In this document: positions 45,492 through 54,457 of the stretch, in pieces
How the letters are laid out: each line of letters starts with the position of its first letter
Numbering within the stretch: the first letter of the stretch is position 1
DNA from: Paracoccaceae bacterium
GTDB lineage: Bacteria > Pseudomonadota > Alphaproteobacteria > Rhodobacterales > Rhodobacteraceae
Reading direction: 5' to 3'
DNA length: 64,000 bases
Assembly: GCA_027486345.1 (NCBI GenBank)
Contig: JAIXPH010000032.1
Location: 1 to 64,000 of the forward strand
Translations under genes and position numbers: made by a program
Notes under the pieces: model-generated
What the model was told of the DNA's origin: nothing
The model's database searches: none
What the model saw: the letters and a program-made list of their open reading frames with translations, nothing else

Positions 45492-46244
45492 TCAGAAGTC
45501 CACCGTGCGATACCACGGCGTCACCTCATGCCAGAGGTCCTTGTAGCTTTGATCCGCCGCGCTCTTGCTGGTCTGGGGCGACAGCAGCATCGGTGCGCCA
45601 TCCTCCCAATCGGCGGGCAGGCAGATGCCGCGCAGTTCGGACGCGGTCTGCAAGCCTTCGATCACGCGCAAGATCTCGCGGATCGAGCGGCCAAGGTTGA
45701 TCGGATAGTCGAACACCACCCGCAGGCGCAATTCGGGGTCCAGCACCAAGGATTTCCGCACGAGTGACCCAGCGGAGTCGCGGGTCTGGCCCATGCCGAC
45801 GCGGGTCAGGATATCGCCGGTCGGGTCTTCGATCTGCGGGAAATCCAACTGGATGCCAAAGGCGTTCTGGATGGCATCGGTCCAAGCGGTCTGGAAATGC
45901 AGCGCAAAGCCGGACAGGCACAGATGCTTCACCCCCAAGGCGGCGAAATCCTCACTGTGCTGGACAAAGCCCATCATCTCGGAGGTGCCGACTGGGTGAA
46001 AGGGTTCGGGCTGGGTGAACAGATGCACCCAATGCCCCTTGGCCCATTTGTGCAGCCGGAACGTGCCCGTGGTGCCATTGGCCATGAAGTCGGGGAAGAT
46101 GTCGCCCAGTTGCAGCACCATCGCCGGGGCGGCGGGTTCGTCCATGAAGGTCAGATCGCGGTCCAGTGACACCACGTCATCCGCATGCGGCGGGGCAGCG
46201 GCATCATCCTTTTGGCGCAGCATCGGCATCCGCATCGGGATCAC
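45492..46244 (-). CDS. Peroxiredoxin-like protein lacking the peroxidatic cysteine
   Basis: This 250-residue protein follows the Prx6-type layout: LGDIFPDFMANGTTGTFRLH, the active-site strand WVHLFTQPEPFHPVGTSEMM, then GVKHLCLSGFALHFQTAW and a C-terminal domain with RVVFDYPINLGRSIREILRV and CLPADWEDGAPML. In active 1-Cys peroxiredoxins this strand reads PVCTTE; here Gly86 replaces the cysteine. It cannot work by the normal thiol peroxidase mechanism. It may be a structural or sensory derivative. A shorter start within the first ten residues is possible. Confidence 0.85.
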   Translation of the reverse strand: MIPMRMPMLRQKDDAAAPPHADDVVSLDRDLTFMDEPAAPAMVLQLGDIFPDFMANGTTGTFRLHKWAKGHWVHLFTQPEPFHPVGTSEMMGFVQHSEDFAALGVKHLCLSGFALHFQTAWTDAIQNAFGIQLDFPQIEDPTGDILTRVGMGQTRDSAGSLVRKSLVLDPELRLRVVFDYPINLGRSIREILRVIEGLQTASELRGICLPADWEDGAPMLLSPQTSKSAADQSYKDLWHEVTPWYRTVDF

Positions 46245-46380
46245 TCCAACAGTCTATCGCCACCTTAACGGCGAAGCCCGGCGGGGTGATAGCATGACAG
46301 GGGTATGGGGGATGGCCCATAGGGCGGGGTTGTGGCCGACACCACCCCAAAGATCGGGGCGGAATCGGCGTCTCACCTCG

Positions 46381-47463
46381 TCAGCGCGACAGGCCACCCG
46401 GCAGGTTGGGCATGTCCAGCGCGGCAAAGCCGTAATGGCGCAGCCAGCGCAGGTCCGATTCGAAGAAGGCGCGCAGGTCGGGGATGCCGTATTTCAGCAT
46501 CGCCAGCCGGTCGATCCCCATGCCGAAGGCAAAGCCCTGCCATTGCGTCGGGTCCACCCCCGCCGCGGCCAGCACCTTGGGATGCACCATGCCGGAGCCG
46601 AGGATTTCCATCCACTTGTCACCTTCGCCGATGCGAAGCTGGCCACCCTCCCACGAGCAGCGAATGTCCACCTCTGCCGAGGGTTCGGTGAAGGGGAAGT
46701 GGCTGGCGCGGAAGCGAAGCTCGACCTTGTCCACCTCGAAATAGGCGCGGCAGAATTCTTCCAGCGTCCATTTCAGGTTGGCCATGCTGATATCGCGGTC
46801 AATCGCCAGACCTTCGACCTGATGGAACATCGGGGTGTGGGTCTGGTCCATGTCCATGCGATAGACGCGGCCCGGCGCGATGACGCGGATCGGCGCGCCC
46901 TTGTCCATCAGCGCGCGGATTTGCACCGGGCTGGTGTGGGTGCGCAGCACATGGGGCGGGCGGTCATCGCCTTCGGCGCGGTGCATGAAGAAGGTGTCAT
47001 GCTCCTGCCGCGCGGGGTGTTCGGGCGGGATGTTCAGCGCGTCGAAGTTATACCAGTCGGATTCCACCTGCGGCCCTTCAGCCACGGCAAAGCCCATGTC
47101 GGCGAAGATGGCTGTCAGTTCTTCCATGACTTGGCTGACGGGATGGATCGTGCCCATCCGGCGCGGGCGGCCCGGCAGGGTCACGTCTAGCCATTCCGTG
47201 CGCAGCCGTTCGTCCAGTGCGGCATCGGCAAGGCCTGCCTTGCGGGCGCGCAGGGCGGCGTCGATCTCATCCTTGACGACGTTCAGCGCGGCGCCTGCGG
47301 CCTTGCGGGCGTCCGGTTCCATCTTGCCAAGGCCCGCCATCAGGGCGCTGATCTCGCCCTTCTTGCCCAGCGCGGCCAGCCGCACCTCTTCCAGCGCGGA
47401 TTCATCTGCTGCACCGGCAACGGCGGTCAGATATTTGGCCTTGAGCGTGTCGAGCCCGTCCAT
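46381..47463 (-). CDS. pheS: Phenylalanyl-tRNA synthetase alpha subunit
   Basis: The 360-residue protein starts [18 protein letters not shown], with an N-terminal coiled coil and a class II catalytic core: [49 protein letters not shown] (motif 2) and [20 protein letters not shown] (motif 3). It charges tRNA-Phe together with PheT. pheT does not follow within the window; the next gene downstream is the peroxiredoxin-like gene. Upstream lies a methyltransferase/radical SAM pair. Confidence 0.96.
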   Translation of the reverse strand: MDGLDTLKAKYLTAVAGAADESALEEVRLAALGKKGEISALMAGLGKMEPDARKAAGAALNVVKDEIDAALRARKAGLADAALDERLRTEWLDVTLPGRPRRMGTIHPVSQVMEELTAIFADMGFAVAEGPQVESDWYNFDALNIPPEHPARQEHDTFFMHRAEGDDRPPHVLRTHTSPVQIRALMDKGAPIRVIAPGRVYRMDMDQTHTPMFHQVEGLAIDRDISMANLKWTLEEFCRAYFEVDKVELRFRASHFPFTEPSAEVDIRCSWEGGQLRIGEGDKWMEILGSGMVHPKVLAAAGVDPTQWQGFAFGMGIDRLAMLKYGIPDLRAFFESDLRWLRHYGFAALDMPNLPGGLSR

Positions 47464-47532
47464 GCGAAGCCTCCCTGAAGTCGGCTTGGTGCTAACGGGA
47501 AGGGGGGCGCGATGCAAGGGTTTGGCGACTGG

Positions 47533-48249
47533 TCAGAAGATCGACTTGCGGCCCCGCACCTCGAGGATCTTGCGCGAGCCGCCGATCTTGCCGTTTTGCG
47601 AGGTAATCGAGATGGGCGGTTGCTTGATCTGCTTTTTCAGCACGATCAGGCTGTCATGGAACGCGATGGAGCCCAGCTCGCGCGCCATGGGGTGCAAGGG
47701 AAAGCCTGCGTCATCCTCGGTGTACCAACTGTGCATGCGGTCGATCAGGTCTTTGGCGAATTCGACAAAGCTGCCCGGCGCGCGGAAGCCACCGCCGAAA
47801 CCCGGCCAGTAGCTGGTGTGGACATCTTCGACGATATACAGCCCGCCGTCCCGCAGTTGCGGCCAGAGCGTGCGGAAGCTGGTCAGTTGCTGGTCCATCT
47901 TGTGGCCGCCGTCATCGACGATGATGTCGAAGGGGCCACGCTCTGCGGCCGTCTTTTGCAGGAAGGCCACGTCGGTCTGATCGCCGATCCGCACCTCGGT
48001 CCCCGGAATTTCCAGCGCCTTGCAGGCGGGATCGATGTCCAGAAACGTCAGGCTGGCCTTGGGCGAGAAGAAATCCCGCCACATCCGCAGACTGCCGCCC
48101 TTGTAAACGCCGATCTCAAGGAAAGACACCGGCTTGCCCATCCATGGCCCCATCAGGCCGTCATAGACGTCCAGATAGTGGTCCATCTTGAACAGCGTCT
48201 TTTCGTCGGTCCGCAGCAGGAAGTTGCGGAAATACTGGCCGGTGGTCAT
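47533..48249 (-). CDS. Class I SAM-dependent methyltransferase, macrocin-type family
   Basis: The 238-residue protein has SAM motif I (FLEIGVYKGGSLRMWRDFF), motif II-like LTFLDIDPACKAL, and IIVDDGGHKMDQQLTSF, the D-DGGH metal-binding segment seen in TylE/MycE-type O-methyltransferases. The end has ISITSQNGKIGGSRKILEVR. Such enzymes often act on glycans. Its start is three bases after the stop of a radical SAM gene, so the two are translationally coupled. The target is unknown. Confidence 0.85.
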   Translation of the reverse strand: MTTGQYFRNFLLRTDEKTLFKMDHYLDVYDGLMGPWMGKPVSFLEIGVYKGGSLRMWRDFFSPKASLTFLDIDPACKALEIPGTEVRIGDQTDVAFLQKTAAERGPFDIIVDDGGHKMDQQLTSFRTLWPQLRDGGLYIVEDVHTSYWPGFGGGFRAPGSFVEFAKDLIDRMHSWYTEDDAGFPLHPMARELGSIAFHDSLIVLKKQIKQPPISITSQNGKIGGSRKILEVRGRKSIF

Positions 48250-48252
48250 GGA

Positions 48253-49233
48253 TCAATGCTCGGATGTGGCAGGGGCTGCGGCGGCTTCAAGCGGGGCGAC
48301 ATGGCGCAGGTAGGCGCTTTGCAACTGCGCGCGCCAATCCTTTTGTGTCAAGACCACCGGAGCAGAACAGGTGGCGCAGGGGCCGGTCTTGGCGCGATTG
48401 TGGATCAGCCCGCGCCGCCATGCCGCCGCCTTGGCCCCAAAGAAGATATCAAAGATCGACTCGGCCTGTCCCAGATTGCCCACCACATGCTTGGCATGTT
48501 CAGGCCGGTCGCTGCGGATGTGGCAGCAGGGCACGACATTTCCGGTGTAGCCCATGTGGAAATGCTGAAAGACGAAGTTGCACGGATCGGTGCGCGGGTT
48601 TTCGGGCGACAGGTCGGGCAGCAAGCCGCCCCGGTCATTGCCATGCTTGGCAAAGTTGATCGCCCGCGTCTCAACCTCCAGCTTCGGGGTGTCGAAGCGG
48701 GCGATGATGTTGTCATTGGGCCGGATTTGCCGGAACCGCGCCTGAAGCCCGGTGCGATGCGCAATCTCGGCGATGCGGTTCAGCACGTAAAGATCGCTGT
48801 AGGATTCCCCCTGCTTCAGGTGGATCGACACATGCATGTAGGTCAGCCCCGCCGCCGCAAGATCATCGACGTAAGACGGAGTCAGATAATCGCCGTTTGT
48901 GTAGATCATGATCCGCGCCCTGGGCATCGCCGCACGGGCATCGGCGATACGGTCAAGGATGTCGCGGTCATAAAGCGGTTCGTTGTAGCTGTTCAGCACG
49001 AAACTGCCCGCAAAGCCGACCTCGGACAGGTCGCGCATCAGCTTTTCCCAGATTGCCGGTTTCAGCCGGACATTGGGGCCGAGACGGTCGCCCACCACAT
49101 TGGGGCAGTAATCACAGCGGCGGTTGCAATAGGAGTGTGTCTCAACCTCGATCCGGTTGACGGTCTGGCGGAAAAGCTCGCGTTGGCGGACCGGGTCCGT
49201 CAGCGGCGCATACATTTCGCGTCCGATATACAT
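48253..49233 (-). CDS. Radical SAM protein with SPASM-like C-terminal cysteines
   Basis: The 326-residue protein has the CxxxCxxC cluster motif in YCNRRCDYCPNV near residue 36, followed by SYNEPLYDRD and IYTNGDYLT, typical of the radical SAM barrel. The C-terminal part holds further cysteines (DPCNF, VVPCCHIR, GPCATC), as in SPASM domains that bind auxiliary iron-sulfur clusters. SPASM enzymes modify peptides, proteins or small molecules. No precursor peptide is visible nearby. It is coupled to the methyltransferase downstream, and lies between rplT and pheS. Confidence 0.9.
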   Translation of the reverse strand: MYIGREMYAPLTDPVRQRELFRQTVNRIEVETHSYCNRRCDYCPNVVGDRLGPNVRLKPAIWEKLMRDLSEVGFAGSFVLNSYNEPLYDRDILDRIADARAAMPRARIMIYTNGDYLTPSYVDDLAAAGLTYMHVSIHLKQGESYSDLYVLNRIAEIAHRTGLQARFRQIRPNDNIIARFDTPKLEVETRAINFAKHGNDRGGLLPDLSPENPRTDPCNFVFQHFHMGYTGNVVPCCHIRSDRPEHAKHVVGNLGQAESIFDIFFGAKAAAWRRGLIHNRAKTGPCATCSAPVVLTQKDWRAQLQSAYLRHVAPLEAAAAPATSEH

Positions 49234-49316
49234 GCCAATACTCGTTCCAACGCACCCATGCGGGCCAATCGTTGCAGGATATTAACCCATCGCGGCAAAA
49301 ATGCGCCCAAAATGCA

Positions 49317-49344
49317 AAAGGCCCCGCGTTTCCGCAGGGCCTTT
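49317..49344 (-). terminator. Rho-independent terminator after rplT
   Basis: On the minus strand AAAGGCCCTGCG and CGCGGGGCCTTTT form an 11-bp stem with one bulge around GAAA, followed by TTTT. It lies 23 bases after the rplT stop, so it separates the ribosomal transcript from the radical SAM pair. Confidence 0.85.
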
Positions 49345-49367
49345 CGTGATTTCAGCCGATCAGTGGA

Positions 49368-49730
49368 TCAGGCCAACGCGGCCTTGGCCTGTGCGGCGAT
49401 GGCGTTGAACGCCTCCGGCTCGTGCACGGCGAGATCGGCGAGGACTTTGCGGTCCACTTCGATGCCAGCCTTGGCCAGACCGTTGATGAACTTGGAATAG
49501 GTCATTTCAAGGTCAAACAGACGCACAGCCGCGTTGATCCGCTGGATCCACAGGGCGCGGAAGTTGCGCTTGCGGGTCTTGCGGTCGCGGGTGGCGTACT
49601 GGTTCGCCTTGTCGACGGCCTGCGTGGCCGTGCGGAAGTTACGCGAGCGGGCGCTGTAATAGCCAGCCGCCTGCTTGATGACCTTGCGGTGACGGGCGTG
49701 TGTCACCTTACCGGATTTGACGCGGGACAT
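49368..49730 (-). CDS. rplT: 50S ribosomal protein L20
   Basis: The 120-residue protein starts [20 protein letters not shown] and has the L20 core [20 protein letters not shown] and [21 protein letters not shown]20 is required early in 50S assembly. It follows rpmI by 11 bases. infC is not seen upstream in the window. A strong terminator follows. Confidence 0.98.
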   Translation of the reverse strand: MSRVKSGKVTHARHRKVIKQAAGYYSARSRNFRTATQAVDKANQYATRDRKTRKRNFRALWIQRINAAVRLFDLEMTYSKFINGLAKAGIEVDRKVLADLAVHEPEAFNAIAAQAKAALA

Positions 49731-49741
49731 TTCTCAGCTCC

Positions 49742-49942
49742 TCAGCGGTCGTAAGGCATGTATTTTTTGACGATTTTCGCGTCGCTGGCGCAGAGGATCA
49801 TGGCCCCGGATGCGTCGCGAATGAATTTCGTCGTGCGTTTGATCATGCCGTGGCGCTTGCCGGCGGGACCGGCCTTCACCCGACCGGAGGCCGTGAAGCT
49901 GAAACGCTTCTTCGCCGCCGACTTGGTCTTCATCTTGGGCAT
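49742..49942 (-). CDS. rpmI: 50S ribosomal protein L35
   Basis: The 66-residue protein begins [20 protein letters not shown] and ends [12 protein letters not shown], standard for L35. ATG 49942 is chosen over an in-frame ATG six bases upstream because MPKMKT is the conserved start. It forms the usual rpmI-rplT pair. Confidence 0.97.
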   Translation of the reverse strand: MPKMKTKSAAKKRFSFTASGRVKAGPAGKRHGMIKRTTKFIRDASGAMILCASDAKIVKKYMPYDR

Positions 49943-50066
49943 TTCCATCTCCGTGGTTGCAGGCGCGACTCGGCATGCCACGTTGGCCGGTCGCGCGGGT
50001 ATCGCAAGGGCTGCCGTATAGGCGGGGCGGGCTGCCGGTGCAAGGGGTATTCGGACGCCCGCGCCG

Positions 50067-50291
50067 TCAGCGCAGGTAGCGGCCGATCACCTCAATGAAC
50101 ACATGCGGGATGCGTTCGATGGTATAGGGGCGCGGGTTCTGGCTCAGCGCGGTGATGACCATCACAATCGCGGCAAACAACAGGATGGCAGCCGTGCGCG
50201 GGGCACGGTCGTCGATCCATGCTGACATCATCGACGGGATGGTCAGGATGATCAGCACCAACCCCACCACCAGCAAAAGATCGTAATCCAT
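50067..50291 (-). CDS. Small two-helix membrane protein
   Basis: ATG 50291 gives 74 residues, [20 protein letters not shown] followed by [12 protein letters not shown] and a second helix [19 protein letters not shown], ending [14 protein letters not shown]. The two helices and charged loop suggest an inner-membrane hairpin. I cannot assign a function. It lies between pyk and rpmI on the same strand. Confidence 0.75.
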   Translation of the reverse strand: MDYDLLLVVGLVLIILTIPSMMSAWIDDRAPRTAAILLFAAIVMVITALSQNPRPYTIERIPHVFIEVIGRYLR

Positions 50292-50356
50292 CCGACACAC
50301 CACCCGACACTTCACATCCGACCCTGACAGGTTTTCCGGCAGCGGTCAGCACAAAT

Positions 50357-50385
50357 CAAAACCGCCGCCCGATCAGGGGCGGCGG
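50357..50385 (-). terminator. Rho-independent terminator of pyk
   Basis: On the minus strand CCGCCGCCC and GGGCGGCGG form a perfect nine-base-pair stem (50377-50385 with 50362-50370) around CTGATC, followed by TTTTG. It begins 21 bases after the pyk stop. Confidence 0.88.
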
Positions 50386-50405
50386 CTTGCCCGCGGTTGC
50401 GTTCC

Positions 50406-51851
50406 TTATTCCGGGTCGGCCCGGTAGATCAGCCGTTCGTCGCAGGGGGCCACGCGCAGGATGTTCGTCGTCCCCTGCACGTTGAAGGGCACCCCGGCCG
50501 TCAGCACGATCTGATCGGTCTCGGTCGCAAAGCCGTGGTCCAGCGCCGCCCGCACCGCCGAGATGACGGCACCCTTGAAGCGGTCCTGCTCCTCGGTGAT
50601 GACGCAATGCGCGCCCCAGGTCAGGCAGGTCCGGCGCGCGGTGCCGATCAACGGCGTCAGCGCAAGGATCGGCACGCGGGGACGTTCCCGCGCCACAAGG
50701 TTCACCGTGGTGCCCGATTGCGAGAACACGCAGATCGCCTTGATGTCGGCGCTTTCGGCAATCTCGCGCGCGGCGGCGACGATGCCATCGGCGACCGACG
50801 AGCGATTGACCGAACGGCTGGCCTCGATCACGGCGCGATAGGTCGGATCGCTTTCGACCGAGATGGCGACGTTGTTCATCGTCTGAACCGCCTCGATCGG
50901 GTATTTCCCGGCGGCGGATTCAGCAGAGAGCATGATCGCATCGGCGCCTTCATAGATGGCGGTGGCGACGTCAGACACCTCGGCCCGGGTGGGCATCGGC
51001 GATTCGATCATCGATTCCAGCATCTGGGTCGCCACGATCACCGGCTTGGCCGCGGCACGCGCACCGCGCACCAGACGCTTCTGGATCGGCGGCACGGAAT
51101 GGACCGGCAGTTCCACGCCAAGGTCACCGCGCGCGACCATGATGCCATCGGACACTTCCAGAATGGCGTCATAGGCCTTTACGGCGGCGGGCTTTTCGAT
51201 CTTGGACAGCACGGCGGCGCGGCCTTTGGCCAGTTCGCGTGCTTCGATCACATCCTCGGGCCGCTGGACGAAGGACAGGGCCAGCCAGTCCACACCCAAT
51301 TCGCAGGCGAATTCGAGGTCCTTGCGGTCCTTGTCCGACAGCGCGGCTAAGGGCAGCAGCACGTCAGGCACGTTCACGCCCTTGCGGTTCGAGATGGTGC
51401 CGCCAACGGTCACGACGCAATCGGCAAAATCCTTGCCGCAGGTTTCGACCCGCACGGCAATCTTGCCGTCATTGATCAGCAGCGAGGCCCCCGGCTCCAG
51501 CGCGGCGAAAATCTCGGGGTGGGGCAGTTGCACGCGCGATCCGTCGCCCGGAGTCGGGTCCAGATCGAAGCGGAACTTGTCGCCCTGCGCCAGATCATGC
51601 GACCCGGCGGCAAAGGTGCCGACACGCAACTTGGGGCCCTGAAGGTCCGCAAGGATGCAGATCGGGCGGCCGGTATCGGCCTCGACCTGACGGATGATCA
51701 CGTGGCGGGCACGGATGTCATCATGGGTGCCATGCGACATATTCAAGCGGAACACATCGGCCCCGGCTTCGAACAGCGCACGGATCGTCTTGTAGTCGCT
51801 GGAGGCCGGGCCCAAGGTGGCCACGATCTTTACGTTCCGAAGGCGTCTCAT
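50406..51851 (-). CDS. pyk: Pyruvate kinase
   Basis: The 481-residue enzyme transfers phosphate from phosphoenolpyruvate to ADP. It has VKIVATLGPASSDYKTIRAL, SHGTHDDIRAR, VLSKIEKPAAVKAYD with the catalytic Lys, VARGDLGVELP and IMLSAESAAGKYP. ATG 51851 is preferred, with GGAACGAGG upstream; an ATG at 51881 would add ten residues with no family match. A strong terminator follows. Confidence 0.97.
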   Translation of the reverse strand: MRRLRNVKIVATLGPASSDYKTIRALFEAGADVFRLNMSHGTHDDIRARHVIIRQVEADTGRPICILADLQGPKLRVGTFAAGSHDLAQGDKFRFDLDPTPGDGSRVQLPHPEIFAALEPGASLLINDGKIAVRVETCGKDFADCVVTVGGTISNRKGVNVPDVLLPLAALSDKDRKDLEFACELGVDWLALSFVQRPEDVIEARELAKGRAAVLSKIEKPAAVKAYDAILEVSDGIMVARGDLGVELPVHSVPPIQKRLVRGARAAAKPVIVATQMLESMIESPMPTRAEVSDVATAIYEGADAIMLSAESAAGKYPIEAVQTMNNVAISVESDPTYRAVIEASRSVNRSSVADGIVAAAREIAESADIKAICVFSQSGTTVNLVARERPRVPILALTPLIGTARRTCLTWGAHCVITEEQDRFKGAVISAVRAALDHGFATETDQIVLTAGVPFNVQGTTNILRVAPCDERLIYRADPE

Positions 51852-51991
51852 ATGCCTCGTTCCTTTGATAAGTATCGTCATCGTGGTGGGCCGCCGGTCT
51901 TATGGCGCAAACCCATCGGCGGGGCAACTGGCGCTTTCCCTTTCGTCAGAATAAATGACCAATTCCCACATGCAAATGACGGACCACCCGC

Positions 51992-52729
51992 GTGACTGCC
52001 TATCGGATCATCGGACAAGACCGCCCCGGACGCTGGTTGGTGACCTGCGACCACGCCAGCAACCGCGTGCCCGATTGGGTGGCGGGCGGGGATCTTGGCA
52101 TCGCGGCGGCGGATATGGCGCGCCACATCGCCTATGATCTGGGCGCGGCAGAGGTGGCGCTGCGGCTGGCAGCGGCCTTGGACAGCCCGGCGATCCTGTC
52201 GGATTTCTCGCGTCTGGTGATTGACCCCAACCGGGGCGAGGATGACCCGACGCTGGTAATGCGCCTTTATGACGGGACGATCATCCCGGCCAACCGCCAT
52301 CTTGATGCGGCGGGAATCGCCGAACGGGTGGAGCGGCTCTATCGCCCCTATCACGATGCCTATGCCGATCTGGCCGCGCGCAGGACTGATACAGTGATCG
52401 TCGCGGTGCATTCCTTCACGCCCTGCCTCAAGGGGCGGAGCCCCCGCCCCTGGCAGGTGGGCATCCTGCATTCGCATCTGGACGAACGCCTGTCGCGCGC
52501 CCTGATCCGGCGGCTGGAGGCCGAGGGGGATTTGTGTGTCGGCGACAATGAGCCCTATCACGGCCACCTGCCCGGCGATGCCATCGACCGCCACGCGCTG
52601 ACGGCCGGACGCCTGAACACGCTGATCGAGGTGCGCAACGACCTGATCGCCGAGTCCGGGGCGCAGCAAGCCTGGGCCGACCGTCTGGCCCGGGTGCTGG
52701 TGGGGGCGCTTGCGGATATCGCAGGCTGA
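51992..52729 (+). CDS. N-formylglutamate amidohydrolase family protein
   Basis: A GTG start gives 245 residues with LVTCDHASNRVPDW, FSRLVIDPNRGEDDP, VAVHSFTPCLKG and VGILHSHLDERLSRAL, the pattern of the FGase (HutG-like, zinc-dependent) family. The enzyme would release formate from N-formylglutamate or a related acyl amino acid; no hut genes are near, so the substrate is open. Divergent from pyk, with 140 bases between. Confidence 0.87.
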   Translation: MTAYRIIGQDRPGRWLVTCDHASNRVPDWVAGGDLGIAAADMARHIAYDLGAAEVALRLAAALDSPAILSDFSRLVIDPNRGEDDPTLVMRLYDGTIIPANRHLDAAGIAERVERLYRPYHDAYADLAARRTDTVIVAVHSFTPCLKGRSPRPWQVGILHSHLDERLSRALIRRLEAEGDLCVGDNEPYHGHLPGDAIDRHALTAGRLNTLIEVRNDLIAESGAQQAWADRLARVLVGALADIAG

Positions 52730-52868
52730 TTGTCGCGCACACGGAAACGATGGCGGGGCGGGGCAAAGGATTGTCGGAAAGCCAAGGCCTGCCGGGCCGT
52801 TGTGCTTGACGGACGATCACGACTCGGCACATACATCCTTAAAGTTGTGCGTTTTTCTTGGTGCCCTG

Positions 52869-53954
52869 ATGCTTGCCCTGTTGCTGTTCGGCCTGCTGCC
52901 CTTTGCCTTTTCGGGAATTTTTGACGATGGCGCGGACGATGCCACGCAGGATGAGGCGGCCACGGGGGATGATACCCTGACCGGCGGATCACCGGGCGGG
53001 CTGGACCCGTTGGTGCCCGGCGATGGCGGTGGTGGCGGTGGATCATCGGGCGGGGGCAATTCGGGCGGTGGGGTGCAGGATACCTACGACGAATTGCAGC
53101 GCGGCACTGACGCGAATGACAGCCTGACCGGCGGATCGCGCAGCGACCTGTTGATCGGTGAGGGCGGGGATGACTCCTTGAGTGGCGGATTGCAGGGGGA
53201 TCTTCTGTTCGGCCTTGCTGGCGCGGATTTCCTGAAAGGTGAGGCTGGGGACGACACCCTTTCAGGCGGGGCTGGCAATGACACCATATGGGGCCTTGAA
53301 GACGATGACGTTTTGTCCGGGAATGGTGGTGATGATCTGCTGCAAGGTGGCGGCGGAGCGGACACGCTGATCGACTTCTCTGGCCGCGATACGTTGAAGG
53401 GGGGGACGGGCGCGGACGAGCTGATCGCTTTGGACCTCTCTGACAAGATTTCCGGGGAAGATGCGATGGTCAGAACCGGAGATATCAACCTGAGCGATGG
53501 GTTCTTCCGGCAGGATATCCTCACGGATTTTGGCCGTGACCCTGATTATCGGGATGGCGACGATCTGGCGCTGTCGCAGGAATTGCGTGGCGCAGAGCGG
53601 ACGGAAAACACCGCGGACGTGCTGGAGGGCGGCGCCGGAGACGACACGCTGTTGGGCGACAATGGCGACACGCTGACCGGCGGCGCCGGCAGCGACATTT
53701 TCATCGCCTACACCGATCCGCGCGCGTCGCAGCCCAATGCGCCTGTCATCATCACGGATTTCAACCCCGACGCGGACCGTCTGCAATTCCTTGTCGAAGA
53801 CAATGGAAAAGGTGAACTGACCATGCAGGCGGCCGCCGATGGCACGGGGACGGAGTTGTTCTATCGTGACACGGTCGTGGCCCTGATCCGGGGCAAGACG
53901 CCGGATGATCTTGGCTTGCTTCTGGGATCGGTCGTGACGCGGACGGATGTCTGA
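52869..53954 (+). CDS. RTX-repeat calcium-binding protein with N-terminal membrane segment (first)
   Basis: From ATG 52869 the protein has 361 residues. A single hydrophobic segment (MLALLLFGLLPFAFSGIF) is followed by an acidic Gly-rich linker (GDGGGGGGSSGGGNSGGG), then several GGxGxDxLx nonapeptide repeats (GEGGDDSLSGG, GEAGDDTLSGGAGNDTIWG) and a C-terminal domain with [15 protein letters not shown] and ITDFNPDADRLQFLVED. The repeats form Ca2+-binding beta-rolls. A TTG at 52845 would lengthen the N-terminus. The hydrophobic start suggests membrane anchoring rather than classical type I secretion; no T1SS genes are near. Confidence 0.82.
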   Translation: MLALLLFGLLPFAFSGIFDDGADDATQDEAATGDDTLTGGSPGGLDPLVPGDGGGGGGSSGGGNSGGGVQDTYDELQRGTDANDSLTGGSRSDLLIGEGGDDSLSGGLQGDLLFGLAGADFLKGEAGDDTLSGGAGNDTIWGLEDDDVLSGNGGDDLLQGGGGADTLIDFSGRDTLKGGTGADELIALDLSDKISGEDAMVRTGDINLSDGFFRQDILTDFGRDPDYRDGDDLALSQELRGAERTENTADVLEGGAGDDTLLGDNGDTLTGGAGSDIFIAYTDPRASQPNAPVIITDFNPDADRLQFLVEDNGKGELTMQAAADGTGTELFYRDTVVALIRGKTPDDLGLLLGSVVTRTDV

Positions 53955-54018
53955 TCCGGTGGCGTGACATTCCCGCCCCCGGCGGGCATCATGGCTCCAA
54001 ACACAAAGGGTTGGAACC

Positions 54019-54327
54019 ATGTCGCTTGACGATGCCACGCTGGAAAAACTGGAAGCCGCCGCCTTTCGTCGCCTGCGCGACCATCTGCGCGCGCGCACGG
54101 ATGTGCAGAACATCGACATGATGAACCTTGCCGGCTTCTGCCGGAACTGCCTTGGCCGCTGGATGCACGAGGCGGCGGTGGAGCAGGGCGTCGATCTGGA
54201 CAAGGAAGCCGCGCGCACGCTGTTTTACGGCATGCCCTATGACGCGTGGAAAGCGCAGTTCCAGACCGAGGCCGGGGCCGATCAGACCGCGAAATTTGCC
54301 GAGGCGATCAAGGCCCACACCCCCTGA
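54019..54327 (+). CDS. DUF1244 family protein
   Basis: The 102-residue protein has TDVQNIDMMNLAGFCRNCLG, then RWMHEAAVEQGVDLDKEAAR and FYGMPYDAWKA, the signature of the alphaproteobacterial DUF1244 family. Two cysteines (FCRNCLG) are conserved there and may bind a metal or form a redox pair. The function is unknown. It lies between two RTX-repeat genes on the same strand, with RBS AAGG at 54009. Confidence 0.9.
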   Translation: MSLDDATLEKLEAAAFRRLRDHLRARTDVQNIDMMNLAGFCRNCLGRWMHEAAVEQGVDLDKEAARTLFYGMPYDAWKAQFQTEAGADQTAKFAEAIKAHTP

Positions 54328-54457
54328 CCCGCGCCGCGCCGAACCGGCGTAAGCATCGGCGATCCCCACAAGATTGTTGCCAAGATTGGGCCTTGATCGC
54401 TGAACCGCCTTTCGTATCATCCCCATGCGAACGTGTGTTTTTGCGATTGGATGGGTT

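Noticed and set aside
52710-52868. Longer N-terminus of the first RTX protein
   Set aside because: Upstream codons run through the end of the N-formylglutamate amidohydrolase gene and lack an RBS; the hydrophobic segment from 52869 is a better start.
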